Below, one piece after another: positions 57,107 through 64,000 of a stretch of 64,000 bases of DNA. A program made the position numbers and the translations under genes. Origin of the DNA: Pseudarthrobacter sp. NIBRBAC000502772 (lineage in GTDB: Bacteria > Actinomycetota > Actinomycetes > Actinomycetales > Micrococcaceae); contig NZ_CP041188.1 of NCBI RefSeq assembly GCF_006517235.1, forward strand, positions 930,001 to 994,000. The letters are read 5' to 3'. Position 1 is the stretch's first letter. Every line of letters starts with the position of its first letter. The notes under the pieces were generated by a model. The model worked only from the letters and a program-made list of their open reading frames with translations. It was not told the origin of the DNA and did no database searches.

Positions 57107-57316
57107 TCGCAGAACCTCGCACGCAGTAAGGCTGGGGGAGCGAGGTCTGGTGGCGGCACAAGGAGCCCCTCTGCTGATCTCCCAGCAGTCCGAGGCTACG
57201 TGAGCGTGTGCACTTTGGCAACACTGGTCACATCAATAACATAATCAACAAGAGTGCGATTCCTGCGCATCCGGACCGGCGTGTCGCGGAATCGGCTCCC
57301 GCTCCCCAACGCCCTA

Positions 57317-58237
57317 CTACGCGTGCTGGCGCGATTCGTGTTCCGAGTGGCTGGCGGGTTCCAGCTGGAAAGTGCAGTGCTCAGTGTCAAAGTGGGAGCC
57401 CAGGCAGGTGGTGAGCTTGTCCAGGAGCTGGTCGGCGCCGCGGGCATTAAGGACGCCGTCTTCCACCACCACGTGGGCCGAAAACACCGGCACGCCGGAC
57501 GTGATGGTCCAGATGTGGATGTCATGGACGTCAACCACTCCTTCAACGCTGAGGATGTGTTCGCGGATCATCTGCACCTCCACGCCTTTGGGGGTCGCCT
57601 CCAGGAGGACGTCCACCACATCGCGTAGCAGGCTCCAGGCCCGCGGCAGGATCATCAGGGCGATGACCACGGAGGCGATCGTGTCGGCGGCCTGGTAGCC
57701 GGTGAACATGATGACCAGTGCAGCAACGATGACGGCGACTGAGCCCAGCAGGTCGCCCAGCACCTCGAGGTAGGCGCCCCGGACGTTCAGGCTGTCCTCG
57801 TGCGCGCCGCGCAGGATCAGCAGCGAGACCAGGTTGGCCACTGCTCCCAGGATGGCGGCGAAGAGCATGATGTCGGTGTGGACCTCGGGCGCCGAGCCGA
57901 TCCGGCGGATGGCCTCAGTGAAGATGACCACCGAGATGACAACCAGGATCAACGCGTTCGCCAGGGCAGCCAGGACCTCGGCGCGCTGGTAGCCGTAGGT
58001 CCGCTGATCGCTCGCGGGGCGTCCTGCAATCCAGGCGGCCAGGAGCGCGATGGTCACGCCTGCCGCGTCGGAGAGCATGTGGCCGGCGTCCGCCAGCAGG
58101 GCCAATGAACCGGACAGTGCCGCCCCGATCACCTGGACCACCACCACCGCCAGGGTGATGGCCAGGACGGCGATGAGCCGTTTGCGGTGGCGGCCTGTCG
58201 CCGTGATCCCGTGTGTGTGGCTGTGGTCGTGTCCCAT
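57317..58237 (-). CDS. Cation diffusion facilitator metal exporter (CzcD-like)
   Basis: 306 residues. N-terminal His-rich start (MGHDHSHTHGITATGRHRKR), then six membrane helices with LADAGHMLSDAAGVTIALLAAWIAG (HxxxD metal site) and GAYLEVLGDLLGSVAVIVAALVIMFTG (the second site has Glu in place of His). A cytoplasmic C-terminal metal domain follows (VDVHDIHIWTITSGVPVFSAHVVVED, His ligands). Exports zinc or related divalent ions. Starts 10 nt from the metallopeptidase gene stop. Confidence 0.94.
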   Translation of the reverse strand: MGHDHSHTHGITATGRHRKRLIAVLAITLAVVVVQVIGAALSGSLALLADAGHMLSDAAGVTIALLAAWIAGRPASDQRTYGYQRAEVLAALANALILVVISVVIFTEAIRRIGSAPEVHTDIMLFAAILGAVANLVSLLILRGAHEDSLNVRGAYLEVLGDLLGSVAVIVAALVIMFTGYQAADTIASVVIALMILPRAWSLLRDVVDVLLEATPKGVEVQMIREHILSVEGVVDVHDIHIWTITSGVPVFSAHVVVEDGVLNARGADQLLDKLTTCLGSHFDTEHCTFQLEPASHSEHESRQHA

Positions 58238-58247
58238 GCCTACAAGG

Positions 58248-58676
58248 CTAGTCCCAGCCGAGCTCGTGCAGCCGCCGGTCGTCGATGCCGAAGTGGTGGG
58301 CGATCTCGTGCACCACCGTCACAGCCACCTCCTGGATCACCTCGTCGCGGGACCCGCAGATGTCCAGGATGGGCTGGCGGAAGATGGTGATCCGGTCCGG
58401 CAGCGAACCGGCATCCCACCATGAATCCCGCTCCGTCAAGGGAACGCCCTCGTAGAGGCCCAGCAGCACGGTGTCCGGATCCTCTCCCGGGCCGGGCGCA
58501 TAGTCGTCCTCGACAAACACCGCCACGTTGTCCATGGCCGCCGCAAGCTTTGCAGGGATCAGGCCCAGGGCATCCGTGACGGCGGCCTCGAAATCGTCAG
58601 CGGACATCTCAAACGGACCGGACTCTTGCGGGCCATCCGGGATGATGGGCAGGCCTGGCGGCAGGTGGGCGGGCAT
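58248..58676 (-). CDS. Zincin-like metallopeptidase family protein
   Basis: 142 residues. HExxH motif in VTVVHEIAHHFGIDDRRLHELGWD, preceded by RITIFRQPILDICGSRDEVIQEV, is the hallmark of the minimal zincin-like proteins (DUF1025-type) found across actinobacteria. Substrate unknown. Upstream of the CDF gene on the same strand, 10 nt apart. Confidence 0.88.
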   Translation of the reverse strand: MPAHLPPGLPIIPDGPQESGPFEMSADDFEAAVTDALGLIPAKLAAAMDNVAVFVEDDYAPGPGEDPDTVLLGLYEGVPLTERDSWWDAGSLPDRITIFRQPILDICGSRDEVIQEVAVTVVHEIAHHFGIDDRRLHELGWD

Positions 58677-58748
58677 AAGCAGACTCTAGTCCGCAGCCGG
58701 GTTGGCGCGCATACTGATACCGTCCCTGACCGCCCTATGAGGAGCCGG

Positions 58749-59375
58749 ATGTCCGTTCACCATCGCCTTTTTGCCGCCACTTACGACGCGTTGTCGGCCT
58801 CTGTGGAGCGCAGGGAGCTCGCTCCGCGCCGGGCGCGGCTGCTTTCCGGGCTGACGGGAACCGTGGTGGATGTCGGCGCCGGCACCGGGGCGAACCTGCG
58901 GCACTTCCGCGGCGCTGAGCGGGTCATCCTCGTGGAACCGGACCGATACATGAGGGCAAGACTGAGCGCCCGACTTGGGGAGTCGTCGGTTCCGGTGGAG
59001 GTTTCCGACGCCGATGCGGAGCACCTGCCGCTGCCGGACGGCGCGGCGGACGCCGTGGTGTTCACCCTGGTGCTGTGCTCGGTGCCGGATCAGCGGCTTG
59101 CCCTGTCGGAGGCCCGCAGGGTGCTCAAACCCGGCGGGACTCTCGCGGTGCTGGAACATGTCCGCGGACAGGGCCGGGCGGCCCGCTGGCAGGACCGGCT
59201 GGACGGTTTTTGGGGCGGCTGCGTGGCGCCCGGGTGCCACCTCAACCGGAACACGGTGGCATCCATCGGCGAGGCCGGGTTTGAATTCACGGAAGTCAGC
59301 AGATTGGAGGCCCCGGCTGTTGCCCTGGCCACGCCGATCATCGCGGGCACAGCAGTGAAGCGATCGGAACCCTGA
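58749..59375 (+). CDS. UbiE-type SAM-dependent methyltransferase
   Basis: 208 residues from ATG 58749 with GAGGAG a few nt upstream; ATG 58737 is also possible. SAM motif I VVDVGAGTGANLRHFRGAERVILVEPD, post-motif LPLPDGAADAVVFTLVLCSVPDQ and EARRVLKPGGTLAVLEHVRGQG are in the standard order for class I methyltransferases. Substrate unknown. It converges on the EamA gene with a 6-nt gap. Confidence 0.9.
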   Translation: MSVHHRLFAATYDALSASVERRELAPRRARLLSGLTGTVVDVGAGTGANLRHFRGAERVILVEPDRYMRARLSARLGESSVPVEVSDADAEHLPLPDGAADAVVFTLVLCSVPDQRLALSEARRVLKPGGTLAVLEHVRGQGRAARWQDRLDGFWGGCVAPGCHLNRNTVASIGEAGFEFTEVSRLEAPAVALATPIIAGTAVKRSEP

Positions 59376-59381
59376 GAGCCC

Positions 59382-60326
59382 CTACCGGGACCTGCGGCGC
59401 GTCAGGCCCACGCCCACCAGGCAGACCACCCCGCCCACGAGGCCCAGCACGGCGGGGACTTCGCTGAGGACCAGCCAGGAGATCAGGATGGTGGTGCCCG
59501 GCACCAGGTATGTGGTGGCCGCCAGTTTTCCGGCGTCAATCAGGGACAGTGCGTAGGCCCAGGTAGTGAAGGCGATGGCGGTGGGGAAGACGCCCAGATA
59601 CACCAGGCCCAGTGTTGCCGGCAGCGGGGCGAACTGCAGTTCGGACACCAGCTGGCCGCTGAAGGGCAGGCAGCAGACCGCCCCCACCATGATGCCGAAC
59701 CAGGTGGCCTGGCCCGCCGGGAACTTCCGCAACACCGGCTTCTGGATGATGACGCTGACGGCGGCGAGCACGGCGGCAAGGAGGCAGAGCAGCACGCCCG
59801 CCACATCCGCCGTCGAACGTTCCCCGGAACCTGAGCCGGATCCGAGCGCGATCAGAGCAACCCCGCCGAACGCCACCAGGCTGCCGATAATCAGCCAGCG
59901 CGGGAAGCCCTCCTTCAGGAAGAAGCCGGCCATGATGGCAACGAGGATGGGGTTGACGTTGATCAGCAGCGCGGCGGTCCCGGCGTCCAGCAGGTGTTCC
60001 GCCGCGTTCAGGGCCACGTTGTAGCCGCCGAACCACATCACGCCGTACCCCAGGATGGGCCACCATTCGCGGCCTTGCGGCAGCACTCTGCTCTTGGCCA
60101 GCTGCGGCAGCACCAGTGCACCGAGCACGACGGCGGCAACCGCCAGCCTGCCCAGGGTCAGGGATCCGGGGGAGAAGGTGGGGCCGATGGCCCGGATCCC
60201 CACGAACGCCGAAGCCCAGAGCACTACGGTGACCACCACGGCGGCGACGCCGAGCGCGTTAGTGCGGCCAGGTGGTGGGCGAAGCGCCGTTGTTGTTGCT
60301 GCGCTGGGAGGGGTGCTTGAAGCCAT
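59382..60326 (-). CDS. EamA/DMT family transporter
   Basis: 314 residues, ten membrane helices in two repeats (VVVTVVLWASAFVGIRAIGPTFSPGSLTLGRLAVAA; LAAVLAAVSVIIQKPVLRKFPAGQATWFGIMVG). EamA proteins export metabolites or amino acids. Substrate unknown. Confidence 0.92.
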   Translation of the reverse strand: MASSTPPSAATTTALRPPPGRTNALGVAAVVVTVVLWASAFVGIRAIGPTFSPGSLTLGRLAVAAVVLGALVLPQLAKSRVLPQGREWWPILGYGVMWFGGYNVALNAAEHLLDAGTAALLINVNPILVAIMAGFFLKEGFPRWLIIGSLVAFGGVALIALGSGSGSGERSTADVAGVLLCLLAAVLAAVSVIIQKPVLRKFPAGQATWFGIMVGAVCCLPFSGQLVSELQFAPLPATLGLVYLGVFPTAIAFTTWAYALSLIDAGKLAATTYLVPGTTILISWLVLSEVPAVLGLVGGVVCLVGVGLTRRRSR

Positions 60327-60441
60327 GCTGCCAATCTATCCCCGGGGCGACGCCGGCGGCTGGCGGGAATCGGTCACGTCTAGTCGAGTTTCTGCCAATC
60401 CCGGGCCGACCACTCCAGCAGCCGTTCCAGGGGCCAGGTGG

Positions 60442-61425
60442 TCACGATGCGCTCCGCGGGAATGTTGTTGTGCGCGGCGCGGCAGCCCCGTACTGGAGGA
60501 AGTCGAGTTGGCCCGGAGCGTGGGCGTCGCTGTCGATCGAGAACAGGCAGCCGGCGTCGAGGGCAAGCTGGATCAGGTCATCCGGCGGGTCCTGCCGCTC
60601 GGGGCGGGAGTTGATCTCTACCGCCACGTTGTATTCCGCGCACGCCGCGAAGACCTCCCGGGCGTCGAAGTCCGATTGCGGACGCGTGCCGCGGGAGCCT
60701 TCCACCAGGCGTCCGGTGCAGTGGCCCAGCACGTTGGTCCGGGGGTTCTGGATGCCCTGGAGCATCCGCCGCGTCATGGTGGCGCGGTCTGCCCTGAGCT
60801 TCGAATGGACACTGGCCACCACAATATCCAGCCGCGCCAGCATGTCCGGTGACTGGTCCAGTTCGCCGGATTCCAGGATGTCCACCTCGATGCCGGTCAG
60901 GAGCCGGAATCCGTCCTTCTTGCCGTCAACTGCGGCGGCGTTGATGGTAGCCACAACGTCGAGCTGTTCGGTCAGGCGCTCGGCGCTGAGCCCGTTGGCG
61001 ATGGTCAGGTTGGGGGAGTGGTCCGTCAGGGCCAGGTACTCGCGGCACAGCAGGCGCGCGGCGTCTGCCATGAGCTCGATGGGGGAGCCGCCGTCGGACC
61101 AGTCGCTGTGGCTGTGGAGGTCGCCGCGGAGTGCTGCGTGGAGCTCGGCCCCGCCGTCCGCCAGGGGCGCCGCGCTGCGCTGGCGCAGGTCCTCAAGGTA
61201 CTCGGGCACGTCGCCGTCCACTGCCTGCAGGACCACCTGGTAGGTCCTATCGCCGATGCCTTTCATGCTCTTGAGCCTGCCGTCCCGGGCCCGGGCAGCC
61301 ACCTCGGAAGGATCAAGCCCGGCGATGATCCCCGCCGCCTTCCGGAAGGCCTGGACCTTGAACGTGGCAGCGCGTTCCCGTTCCAACCAGAAAGCAATTT
61401 CATTGAGTGCGGCGACGGCATCCAT
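60442..61425 (-). CDS. HhH-PHP phosphoesterase domain protein, frameshifted near the end
   Basis: 327 residues in the open frame. Helix-hairpin-helix segment (residues 1-70, SMKGIGDRTYQVVLQAVDG), then PHP domain GDLHSHSDWSDGGSPIELM with metal-binding His104 and His106, and LTGIEVDILESGELD. It resembles the C-terminal half of PolX-type DNA polymerases without the polymerase part. The last about 17 residues after QLDFLQYG are out of frame: the frame ending at 60380 instead encodes CRAAHNNIPAERIVTTWPLE and so on to a stop, a proper PHP C-terminus. The shift lies at the CCCC run at 60486-60489 on the + strand. Confidence 0.85.
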   Translation of the reverse strand: MDAVAALNEIAFWLERERAATFKVQAFRKAAGIIAGLDPSEVAARARDGRLKSMKGIGDRTYQVVLQAVDGDVPEYLEDLRQRSAAPLADGGAELHAALRGDLHSHSDWSDGGSPIELMADAARLLCREYLALTDHSPNLTIANGLSAERLTEQLDVVATINAAAVDGKKDGFRLLTGIEVDILESGELDQSPDMLARLDIVVASVHSKLRADRATMTRRMLQGIQNPRTNVLGHCTGRLVEGSRGTRPQSDFDAREVFAACAEYNVAVEINSRPERQDPPDDLIQLALDAGCLFSIDSDAHAPGQLDFLQYGAAAPRTTTFPRSAS

Positions 61426-61478
61426 CTGTCCATCTTCGCCTGTTCCGGCCGCTTCAGTCAGGTGTCTGCGGGCCGATT

Positions 61479-61507
61479 TTGAGTTATTCCCGCCGAGGCC
61501 CTATAGT
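61479..61507 (+). promoter_or_regulatory. Promoter of the tRNA cluster
   Basis: TTGAGT, 17-nt spacer, TATAGT. Lies 85 nt before the tRNA-Glu gene, with no gene between. A very good housekeeping promoter match. Confidence 0.75.
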
Positions 61508-61592
61508 TTTAGAGTCCAGTTCGGAGCAACTGCAAAAGACAAGACTGAGAGCCTCGGCTCGAAGCCTTTTATTTTGTGCCGAACGGGTTCTG

Positions 61593-61665
61593 GCCCCCAT
61601 CGTCTAGCGGCCTAGGACACCGCCCTTTCACGGCGGCGGCACGGGTTCGAATCCCGTTGGGGGTA
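61593..61665 (+). tRNA. tRNA-Glu (UUC)
   Basis: 73 nt. Cloverleaf folds with anticodon loop CTTTCAC (anticodon TTC), D-arm GTCTAGCGGCCTAGGAC and T-arm CGGGTTCGAATCCCG. The acceptor starts GCCCCCA and ends TGGGGGT plus A; the 3' CCA is not encoded. Confidence 0.95.
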
Positions 61666-61755
61666 CGCAAGGAACTGGTCTGGCAGGCTGAAAACGTCTG
61701 GTAAGCTGGAAGCCTTGAAAAAAGCGGTAGCGATGCCGCAAAGCAAGAAAATCAA

Positions 61756-61829
61756 GGCCCTGTAGCGCAGTTGGTTAGCGCGCCGCCCTGTCACGGCGGA
61801 GGTCGCGGGTTCAAGTCCCGTCAGGGTCG
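61756..61829 (+). tRNA. tRNA-Asp (GUC)
   Basis: 74 nt. Anticodon loop CTGTCAC (anticodon GTC), acceptor GGCCCTG paired with CAGGGTC plus G, T-arm CGGGTTCAAGTCCCG. No encoded CCA. Confidence 0.95.
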
Positions 61830-61837
61830 CTCTGATT

Positions 61838-61876
61838 GCCGGAAGAAATTCCGGCGGTCAAGGTGACATGTCACCT
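61838..61876 (+). other. Structured spacer between tRNA-Asp and tRNA-Phe
   Basis: GCCGGAA-GAAA-TTCCGGC (61838-61855) is a perfect 7-bp stem with a GAAA tetraloop, followed by the perfect 16-bp palindrome AGGTGACATGTCACCT (61861-61876), which ends 2 nt before tRNA-Phe. Likely processing structures rather than terminators, since no T-run follows. Confidence 0.6.
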
Positions 61877-61877
61877 A

Positions 61878-61953
61878 GGCTCTGTAGCTCAGTTGGTAGA
61901 GCGTTCGACTGAAAATCGAAAGGTCACCGGATCGACGCCGGTCGGAGCCACCA
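61878..61953 (+). tRNA. tRNA-Phe (GAA), CCA encoded
   Basis: 76 nt including encoded CCA. Anticodon loop CTGAAAA (anticodon GAA), acceptor GGCTCTG with CGGAGCC, discriminator A. The T-loop reads ATCGACG, so position 54 is A rather than the usual T; position 55 is T. The T-stem ACCGG/CCGGT is intact. Confidence 0.94.
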
Positions 61954-61960
61954 CTGGGAA

Positions 61961-61995
61961 GCATCAGTTCTTCGGAACTGGTGCTTTTCTTCTTT
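61961..61995 (+). terminator. Terminator of the tRNA cluster
   Basis: GCATCAGTTC-TTCG-GAACTGGTGC (one G-U pair) with a stable TTCG tetraloop, followed by TTTTCTTCTTT. A textbook Rho-independent terminator 8 nt after tRNA-Phe. Confidence 0.9.
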
Positions 61996-62036
61996 AACCG
62001 CATCATCGATTGCTCCGTGGTGGCCCGTTTCTCTCC

Positions 62037-62144
62037 CCTTCGACGCGCCCCCGTCCCTTCGACGCGCAAATGCTCCTTCGACGCGCGTATTCGGGCGTCG
62101 CCAGGTCTTTTCCGTGTCCGTGGCGAATTTGCGCGTCGTAAAGG
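62037..62144. repeat. Intergenic repeat with three direct and one inverted copy of CCTTCGACGCGC
   Basis: CCTTCGACGCGC at 62037, 62056 and 62075 (19-nt period). The segment ATTTGCGCGTCGTAAAGG ending at 62144 is the inverted partner of the second copy plus its AAAT extension, interrupted by TA. Same architecture as the 23.6-kb element but a different word. Confidence 0.75.
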
Positions 62145-62216
62145 AAGCCCGCACCGGGCGCCTGACCCGGCGAGGCCGAGCACGCGGCGTTCTGAAAGTT
62201 CTTCACGCCAGCCGTT

Positions 62217-62306
62217 GACAGGATCCTACTAACGCGCGTAATCTAAATCACACGTCGCAGGTAACGCGCGTTAGTTAAAAGAATCCGGCCCGTCACCTGA
62301 CGGGCC
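62217..62306 (+). promoter_or_regulatory. LacI-gene promoter with two operators and a leader palindrome
   Basis: TTGACA (62217-62222), 18-nt spacer, TAATCT (62241-62246). Operator 1 TAACGCGCGTAA (62232-62243) overlaps the -10; operator 2 TAACGCGCGTTA (62264-62275, perfect palindrome) lies downstream, 32 bp centre to centre. A perfect 9-bp-arm dyad GGCCCGTCA-CC-TGACGGGCC follows at 62287-62306. Classic arrangement for autorepression by the adjacent LacI protein. Confidence 0.75.
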
Positions 62307-62331
62307 CCACGCAGAAGTCCCGGAGCATTCA

Positions 62332-63435
62332 ATGGCGAACAGCACCCAACCCGCACCGGCAGCGAAGACAAACGCAGCCGGTACGACGGCGGCGGTCCCC
62401 ACAAACCGTGGCGTCACCATGGCGGACGTGGCCAAGCACGCCGGAGTGTCCCGCACCGCCGTTTCCTTCGTCCTCAGCAACCGGGAGAATGCCAGCGTCT
62501 CGCAGGAGACCAAGCATCGCATCCTCGAAGCGGTCCAGACGCTCGGCTACCGTCCCAACGCCGGCGCCCGGGCCCTGGCCTCCCAGCGAAGCGACTGGTA
62601 CGGCATTGTCACGGAGATCGTCACGGCACCGTTCGCCGTCGACATCATCAAAGGCGCGCAGGACCAGGCCTGGTTGGACCGCCGGTTCCTGCTCATCGCC
62701 CCTTCAGACCAGGCCGATGCCGTAGGACCCAACCAGGGGATGGAGGATGCAGCATTTGAAAAGCTGCTGGAGCAGAGGGTGGAAGGGCTTCTGTATGCGG
62801 CCACCTTCCACCGGGGCGTGCATGTTCCGAAAAGCGCCAATGAGGTGCCCACTGTCCTTATCAACTGCTTCGACGCGGACGGGAAGCTGCCCTCGATCGT
62901 CCCGGACGAGCGTGCCGGCGGGCGCGTCGCCGTCGAACGTTTGCTCCAGGCCGGCCACTCCAGGATCGGTGTCATCAACCTGGATCCGAACATCCCCGCC
63001 GCCATCGGGCGTTTGGAGGGGTGCCGCGAAGCACTCGCCGGGGCAGGGCTGGAACTCGATCCTGATCTTGTAGTCCCGGGATACGCGACGGCGGACGGCG
63101 GCTACGAGGCAGCCTGCCAGATTCTTGACAAATATCCCGCCGGGGCAGGCAGGCCAACCGCACTGTTCTGCCTCAACGACCGGATGGCCATGGGCGCCTA
63201 CGACGCCATCAAGGAGCGCGGGCTCGCCATCCCCCAAGACATCGCCGTGATCGGCTTCGACAACCAGGAACTCATTGCGGCCTACCTCAGGCCGAAACTG
63301 ACCACGGTTGCGTTGCCCTTCGAGGAGATGGGTGCGCTGGGTGTCCAGACACTCGCAAGCCTTACAGCAGGACAGCCGATCATCGCCCATCAGCAAATGG
63401 TCGACTGTCCGCTGCTAGAACGCTTTTCAGTCTGA
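62332..63435 (+). CDS. LacI family transcriptional regulator
   Basis: 367 residues. HTH VTMADVAKHAGVSRTAVSFVLSNRENASVSQETKHRILEAVQTLGYRPNAGARALASQRS, then a periplasmic-binding-like sugar domain (PTALFCLNDRMAMGAYDAIKERGLAIPQDIAVIGFDNQELIAAYLRPKLTTVALP). Preceded by two LacI-type operators and followed 78 nt later by a family 5 substrate-binding lipoprotein, so it probably controls an oligosaccharide uptake system. Confidence 0.94.
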   Translation: MANSTQPAPAAKTNAAGTTAAVPTNRGVTMADVAKHAGVSRTAVSFVLSNRENASVSQETKHRILEAVQTLGYRPNAGARALASQRSDWYGIVTEIVTAPFAVDIIKGAQDQAWLDRRFLLIAPSDQADAVGPNQGMEDAAFEKLLEQRVEGLLYAATFHRGVHVPKSANEVPTVLINCFDADGKLPSIVPDERAGGRVAVERLLQAGHSRIGVINLDPNIPAAIGRLEGCREALAGAGLELDPDLVVPGYATADGGYEAACQILDKYPAGAGRPTALFCLNDRMAMGAYDAIKERGLAIPQDIAVIGFDNQELIAAYLRPKLTTVALPFEEMGALGVQTLASLTAGQPIIAHQQMVDCPLLERFSV

Positions 63436-63513
63436 CGGCAAATCATTACCTGAAAAGCAAACCCCAACCACACCTTCACCTTCAGCGATGAAGAGAGGAA
63501 AGAGATACCCATC

Positions 63514-64000
63514 ATGACACAACAGCGATTCTTCAGGGCTGCCCGCATCACGGCGGCCAGCCTGGCCGTAGGGGCCCTACTGCTCACCGGCTGCTCAGCC
63601 AACCAAGGCACAACGGGAGCCACCGGCGCCTCGGCCGAGAGCGCATTCCTGACCATTCCCCGCGAGGACATGGGCACGTTTGTCCAGAACTTTAACCCCT
63701 TCGCACCCACGGTGAACCCGATGGTGCAGCAGTCGATCTACGAGTCCCTTCTGATCTTCAACCCGGCCAAGGGAGACACCGTGCCGTGGCTCGCCACGGA
63801 GTGGCAGGCGGCCGGCGACGGCAAGTCCATCACCTTCACCCTTCGCGACGGCGTGAAGTGGTCCGACGGGAAGCCGTTCGTCGCCGAGGACGTGGCCTAC
63901 ACGTTCGAACTGCAGAAGAAGATCAAGGGCGGCTATGAATACCTCGAAACGGTGACCGCCGAGGGCGCCAACAAGGTCACCTTCAGCTTCAACAAGCCCT
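63514..64000 (+). CDS. ABC transporter family 5 substrate-binding lipoprotein (3' end outside window)
   Basis: First 162 residues of a gene that runs off the window. ATG with GAGAGGAAAGAG upstream; signal peptide with lipobox LLLTGCSAN near residue 24. MVQQSIYESLLIFNPAKG and TFTLRDGVKWSDGKPFVAEDVAYTFEL are signatures of family 5 solute-binding proteins (oligopeptides, cellobiose or other beta-glucosides, nickel). Control by the adjacent LacI protein points to a sugar ligand (inference). Confidence 0.92.
   Translation, partial: MTQQRFFRAARITAASLAVGALLLTGCSANQGTTGATGASAESAFLTIPREDMGTFVQNFNPFAPTVNPMVQQSIYESLLIFNPAKGDTVPWLATEWQAAGDGKSITFTLRDGVKWSDGKPFVAEDVAYTFELQKKIKGGYEYLETVTAEGANKVTFSFNKP

Noticed and set aside
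57107-57316. c-di-AMP (ydaO) riboswitch upstream of the NlpC/P60 gene
   Set aside because: This class of gene often has one, but the conserved core segments are not visible in the leader.
61875-62183. Reverse ORF over tRNA-Phe and the repeat
   Set aside because: It runs through the tRNA gene and its terminator; charged repeat composition comes from the CCTTCGACGCGC units.

Overview
The window is about 64 kb of chromosome from a GC-rich actinobacterium. Gene content and order (a HAD/GH65 sugar phosphorylase pair, DUF3618 and holin-like envelope genes, a DUF222-HNH endonuclease, an IclR-controlled hutUH, TctABC with a DcuS/CitA-type two-component system) fit a soil Micrococcaceae of the Arthrobacter/Pseudarthrobacter type. 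That assignment is inferred from family knowledge, not from a search. There is no rRNA, CRISPR array, transposase or prophage, so it reads as ordinary core and niche-adaptive chromosome.

Layout. 0-6 kb: HAD phosphatase/mutase plus GH65 enzyme, an MFS exporter, and an unknown membrane protein coupled to pxpA (5-oxoproline catabolism). 6-13.5 kb: DUF445 protein, glycerophosphodiesterase, a coupled DoxX-like/azlC/azlD set, small unknown proteins, TetR, thiamine-binding protein, O-methyltransferase and Dps with an aberrant C-terminus. 13.5-17.4 kb: a cell-envelope/stress block (YihY/BrkB, DUF3618, holin-like protein, two Ala/Lys/Glu-rich proteins). 17.5-23.6 kb: spermidine-synthase-like protein, LysR / MHS symporter / 3-hydroxybutyrate-dehydrogenase-like unit, and a redox HxlR / quinone-reductase pair. 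23.6-30 kb: LysE exporter, a frameshifted amino-acid permease, a coupled membrane protein/XRE/oxidoreductase operon and a DUF222-HNH protein. 30-35.5 kb: GNAT, IclR regulator and histidine degradation genes hutU-hutH. 36-44 kb: universal stress protein, tctCBA with divergent sensor/regulator, and a purine permease. 44-49 kb: a short UvrA paralogue, CopC, a half-size flavoprotein and a double universal stress protein. 49-59.4 kb: a PEP-synthase/rifampin-phosphotransferase-like enzyme, a secreted proline-rich LolA-like protein coupled to an ABC-2 transporter, an NlpC/P60 hydrolase, a CDF metal exporter, a metallopeptidase and a methyltransferase. 59.4-64 kb: EamA exporter, PHP protein with a C-terminal frameshift, a tRNA-Glu/Asp/Phe cluster, and a LacI regulator followed by a family 5 ABC substrate-binding lipoprotein that runs off the window.

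The most useful non-gene signals are regulatory palindromes and repeats. (1) Three similar 14-bp palindromes lie 53-66 nt upstream of dps, the DUF3618 operon and the 4350 membrane protein, each followed directly by a -10-like hexamer; this suggests a small shared stress regulon. (2) Nearly identical operators sit in front of the IclR gene and hutU. (3) A pair of TAACGCGCGTTA-type operators lies in the LacI promoter. (4) Three intergenic repeat elements of different sequence share one architecture (short words repeated directly, two of the three also inverted). Two genes carry frameshifts in or next to G/C homopolymers, which could be real decay or sequencing error. Adjacent genes are repeatedly joined by ATGA/GTGA overlaps, so several sets are probably translationally coupled.
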